A DNA stretch of 64,000 bases, from NCBI GenBank assembly GCA_018267575.1, contig JAFDYF010000033.1, forward strand, positions 37,201 to 101,200, written 5' to 3'. The notes beneath the pieces were generated by a model. That model saw only the letters and a list, made by a program, of their open reading frames with translations. It was not told the origin of the DNA and did no database searches. Shown here in pieces: positions 60,836 through 64,000 of the stretch. The DNA comes from Bacteroidota bacterium (lineage in GTDB: Bacteria > Bacteroidota > Bacteroidia > Chitinophagales > Chitinophagaceae). Every line of letters starts with the position of its first letter. Positions within the stretch are counted from its first letter, which is position 1. A program made the position numbers and the translations under genes.

Positions 60836-63800
60836 TTATAATGGCACTTCCAAGGAAATAACGGTGCCCTTGTTTTCAAACACCTGAAATTGGCCACCCA
60901 CGCTCTCCATCCTTTTTTTTATGTTCTCCAACCCATTGGCAAAGGGCCTGATATTATTCATGTCAATGCCTTTGCCATCATCCTCAATAAGCACTTTCAA
61001 TATATTTTGCTCTTCAATAAATTTGATCGAGGCGGTTTTTGCCCCTGCGTGTTTGATAATATTGTGGAGCGCTTCTTTGATGACCATGAAAATATTTCTC
61101 CTCAGTTCGCCTTGAATTTTTTTATTGCTCAGGATGGAAGCCGTGAATTTTAGTTCAATGTTTTTATCCTGTAAAAAATCAGCGGCATAGGCTCGGCTAA
61201 AACTGATCAGGTCTTCCAAGGAATCGTACCGTTGGTTCAAGGCCCACACAATCTCATTCATCTTCTCGGCCATTTCATCGCTGTACAAGGAAATCTTAAC
61301 CAGATCGTTTTTCAAATTTTGGTCACCTTGGTGAAGTACCTGAACTTTTTCGCTGATGAACTTGATGCGGCTAAGGTTTGCCCCAAAATCATCGTGCATA
61401 TCGGTAGCAATGCGGGTACGTTCCTTTTCGATGGCCTGTTTGCGTTCCAGATTGCTTTTTTCTTTTTCCAGCTTCACCGCATAATAGGACTTGATGATGT
61501 ACCAAACAAGCAAAGCCATTAGCAAAATAGCACCCCATGTAAACCACCAGGTCTTAAACCAAGGCGTTCTTACCAAAAAACTAAAAGGGGTCCCTAAAAC
61601 TGTCCAATCAATATCTCCACGATGCTTTGCCCTTACATAAAAGGTATAGGCTCCTGGACTTAAATTCGCATAGGAAGCGGTATTTGCCTTGCCAACTTCC
61701 AACCAATTTTGATCGGCCCCTTCCAACCGATATGCATAATCGATATCTTTCCCATTTTCGATATCCACTGCCACAAAATGAAATTGAAAATTATTCTGCT
61801 CCGGCTCAAAAACTTGATTCTTAAAATCCATGGTTGGGTGAGCCTTGCCATTTACAGTGATCTCATCAATATAGATCGGAATTTTTTTGATGCGCAGTCG
61901 CAAAAGGCTATCCGGATAAAAACTAAGCAATGTATTTTTGGCCCCAATCCACAATTTACCTCTGGCCTTATCAAACAAAGTGCAATTTTCATAAAAGCCA
62001 TCCTCAGGCAACCCATCATAAACTGTATAGGTTAGAAACCTGTTCTCATCAATTAAAAAACAGCTCAAGCCCTTGGGCGTACCAATCCACAAACGATGGC
62101 GGTCGTCAAAAACAATGGAATTGATATAATTGGTGGGAAGCCCTTCGCTATTCAAATAACGTTTTGCTTTCTGGGTTTTAATATTATAAGAAAGGATCCC
62201 TGATCCTTCAAAAGCCACCCAGATAGTATGATTTGCATCAATCGTCAAATCCGAAATACCTGTAAACACCGGGTTGATGTCCCCAACCATCGTAGCAAAA
62301 CTAAGTTCCTGAAAATAATCATGCACATGGTCCCAGTGCAATAATTTTTCTGATTTGTTAACAGAAAACCAGAGGTCGCCCGATTCGTCTTCAACACAAT
62401 TGCTATAATAGCTGATGGTAAATCGACCTCGAGGCCCATCCTTTTTATAGGCATGTACCGTTCCATCTGCGGCGCTGATGCGCACAAAGCCCCCACCCTT
62501 ATTCCCGCTATACCATTCATCGCCATTTTTTTGTTTAAATGCAAAAATAATCAGTTCGGATTCGGGAAAATATTTTTTTAGAATGCTGCTTTGGGCATAG
62601 CTGTTATTTTGGGGATCAAAACTGGTTACCGTAGTACCCATGCCCGCAAACAATAATTTATCCCCCATATTATTGCTACACCAAATTTTGGGAAGCTTAA
62701 GGGTATCCAATAAAGTGGCCTGATCAGTTTTAAGATCGATTTTATAGCAATATGGAACATTAAATAAGGTTTGATAAATATTACCATCTGAACCTTTGCG
62801 AAGCTGCAATAAGGTGGGGTTCTTATCGCTGGATAGAAATACACTATGCCAAGTTTTGAAGATAGAAGAACTGGCATTTATTTTACTTACACCCAAAGAA
62901 GTACCCAACCAAATATTTTGCTCCCTATCAATATAACTTTGCACAACCGTATTACTTAACAGAGAGGAGGGCTCAGCTGGGTTGTTTACCACCCGACTGA
63001 TCAAATTGGATGTTTTATCCAATATAAATAAGCCTCCTTCATAAGTGCCAATCCACAAGTGGTTAATATCCGCTTTGTTCACGAAACTAATATTCGTTTC
63101 AGGAAGAAAATGGGGAAGTTTCCCCTGTTTCCATTGACCGATCAGATTCCCCTTTATATCATAACATAAAAGACCGCTATAAAAATTTGAAAAATAAAGT
63201 CTATGGCTGGACGTATCCAAGTACTGGAAATTGAAAAACCTTTGTGAATATGGAAGTGAGGTCTCAAGGGGGAATACTGAATACTTTTGGGTTTTGAAGT
63301 TATAGACAAAATATTCCTTGATATTGCCCAACAAAAGCAATGAGTCATTCAATTCACTGACCGTAATGATGTTTCCTTTTTCTTTTAAAGGAGGTACCAG
63401 CACCTGTGCAATACCCAATGAAACATTCGTAACAAAACAGGTATCTGCATTACTGGCGTAAAACTTAGCAGAAGACCCTTTACAGATTCGGTATATTTTT
63501 TTCCATTCAAAGGCTTTAGGGCAACTGAACTCAAGGGTGAGTGTGTTCATTGACGTGAGTTGACCAGAACTGAGCAGCAACAAACGCCCAGGCTTGTACT
63601 CATGCAAAAAACTAATCCTATTGTCTTTTAAAGAACTGCTATTGGTAGATTTGCTTGCAAAAAAATTCTTAAACCCCGCACCATCGAACCTACTCAGCCC
63701 TTCTTTAGTGCCAAACCACATAAATCCCCTACTGTCCTGAACAATGGATTGTGTATAATTATCCGGCATGCCGCTCGTAACCGTGTAATTAGTGAAACTG

Positions 63801-63904
63801 TAAAACTGAGACTGTGCATGCAATGGTTCATGCAAACCCATGCCACACACTAAGCATACAATAGCCATTCTGAAAACGAACAATAAAAAAGGGCGAATAC
63901 TCAT
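60836..63904 (-). CDS. Propeller-type sensor histidine kinase
   Basis: A ~1022-residue sensor. After a signal peptide or first helix (FLLFVFRMAIVCLVCGMG) comes a periplasmic region of two-component regulator propeller repeats (GLSRFDGAGFKNF, LWIGTYEGGLFILD, LWIGTPKGLSCFL and others; ~40-680), a Y_Y_Y beta-sandwich (~690-760, YAYRLEGADQNWLEV ... YTFYVRAKHRG), one transmembrane helix (WFTWGAILLMALLVWYIIK), a HisKA_3 domain with the phosphorylated His in TDMHDDFGANLSRIKFI (~835), and a HATPase (NIIKHAGAK, LIEDDGKGIDM, GLENIKKRMESVGGQ). It lacks the fused receiver and AraC domain of hybrid systems. The ATG at 63904 is preferred over the TTG at 63913. Confidence 0.94.
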   Translation of the reverse strand: MSIRPFLLFVFRMAIVCLVCGMGLHEPLHAQSQFYSFTNYTVTSGMPDNYTQSIVQDSRGFMWFGTKEGLSRFDGAGFKNFFASKSTNSSSLKDNRISFLHEYKPGRLLLLSSGQLTSMNTLTLEFSCPKAFEWKKIYRICKGSSAKFYASNADTCFVTNVSLGIAQVLVPPLKEKGNIITVSELNDSLLLLGNIKEYFVYNFKTQKYSVFPLETSLPYSQRFFNFQYLDTSSHRLYFSNFYSGLLCYDIKGNLIGQWKQGKLPHFLPETNISFVNKADINHLWIGTYEGGLFILDKTSNLISRVVNNPAEPSSLLSNTVVQSYIDREQNIWLGTSLGVSKINASSSIFKTWHSVFLSSDKNPTLLQLRKGSDGNIYQTLFNVPYCYKIDLKTDQATLLDTLKLPKIWCSNNMGDKLLFAGMGTTVTSFDPQNNSYAQSSILKKYFPESELIIFAFKQKNGDEWYSGNKGGGFVRISAADGTVHAYKKDGPRGRFTISYYSNCVEDESGDLWFSVNKSEKLLHWDHVHDYFQELSFATMVGDINPVFTGISDLTIDANHTIWVAFEGSGILSYNIKTQKAKRYLNSEGLPTNYINSIVFDDRHRLWIGTPKGLSCFLIDENRFLTYTVYDGLPEDGFYENCTLFDKARGKLWIGAKNTLLSFYPDSLLRLRIKKIPIYIDEITVNGKAHPTMDFKNQVFEPEQNNFQFHFVAVDIENGKDIDYAYRLEGADQNWLEVGKANTASYANLSPGAYTFYVRAKHRGDIDWTVLGTPFSFLVRTPWFKTWWFTWGAILLMALLVWYIIKSYYAVKLEKEKSNLERKQAIEKERTRIATDMHDDFGANLSRIKFISEKVQVLHQGDQNLKNDLVKISLYSDEMAEKMNEIVWALNQRYDSLEDLISFSRAYAADFLQDKNIELKFTASILSNKKIQGELRRNIFMVIKEALHNIIKHAGAKTASIKFIEEQNILKVLIEDDGKGIDMNNIRPFANGLENIKKRMESVGGQFQVFENKGTVISLEVPL

Positions 63905-64000
63905 TTGATCCAAACTCTAATAAAAGGGAGTCAAGATAGTAAATAATATTAACGTGTTGTGCTATTAGCTTATCAAAAAAATAGGCATTGATTAAGGCGT

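Overview
The window is a chromosomal segment of a member of the Bacteroidota, most likely the family Chitinophagaceae or a close relative. The signs are a type IX secretion sorting domain, a TonB-dependent receptor with a carboxypeptidase-like regulatory domain, many lipoproteins and TPR proteins, a two-component propeller sensor kinase, TTTG / TAnnTTTG promoters in place of sigma-70 boxes, and almost no Shine-Dalgarno sequences. GC is moderate (roughly 40-45% by eye). No rRNA, tRNA, CRISPR array, insertion sequence or prophage was recognised.

Layout. 1-13.8 kb is a housekeeping block: metK (cut by the window edge), a lone N-terminal GT5 domain protein beside panC, an ABC-2 permease, sppA, folK, a deoxynucleoside kinase, an MFS exporter, a metallo-beta-lactamase-fold hydrolase, recF, pdhA, a membrane-anchored TPR protein, ribH and a LutA-like protein. 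13.8-18.9 kb is accessory: a small multicopy-type hypothetical gene, a MazE/MazF-like toxin-antitoxin pair and an orphan FtsX/MacB permease. Its gaps hold at least five diverged copies of a ~48-bp palindromic repeat, and a minus-strand terminator with no gene in front of it. 18.9-33.1 kb returns to core genes (EVE protein, topA, TPR proteins, a SirB1-like protein, rpe, lipoproteins, a TonB receptor), with long gaps rich in degenerate repeats and one candidate 40-residue protein.

33.2-45.9 kb is centred on alpha-glucan metabolism. It has a secreted T9SS cargo protein, a DUF4382 lipoprotein, a secreted GH13 alpha-amylase/neopullulanase in one operon with a maltose-type MFS importer, glgC, glgA, a FucP-like hexose importer and a ROK glucokinase. 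Together they can degrade starch-type oligomers in the periplasm, import the products, phosphorylate glucose and store it as glycogen. Inverted repeats in front of the importer operon and between glgA and the hexose importer are candidate operators.

48.4-53.8 kb carries a complete structural set for a bidirectional NAD(P)-linked [NiFe]-hydrogenase, hoxE-hoxF-hoxU-hoxY-hoxH, with its endopeptidase gene convergent at the end. All iron-sulfur and nickel ligands are visible; no hyp assembly genes are in the window.

53.9-63.9 kb is a minus-strand block of secreted proteins without recognised function: two tandem paralogues, an OmpA-like protein with a lectin-like domain, and a 785-residue TPR protein with a repeated PLAKI motif. 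Directly upstream lie a NarL/LuxR-type response regulator and a propeller-type sensor histidine kinase that may control them.
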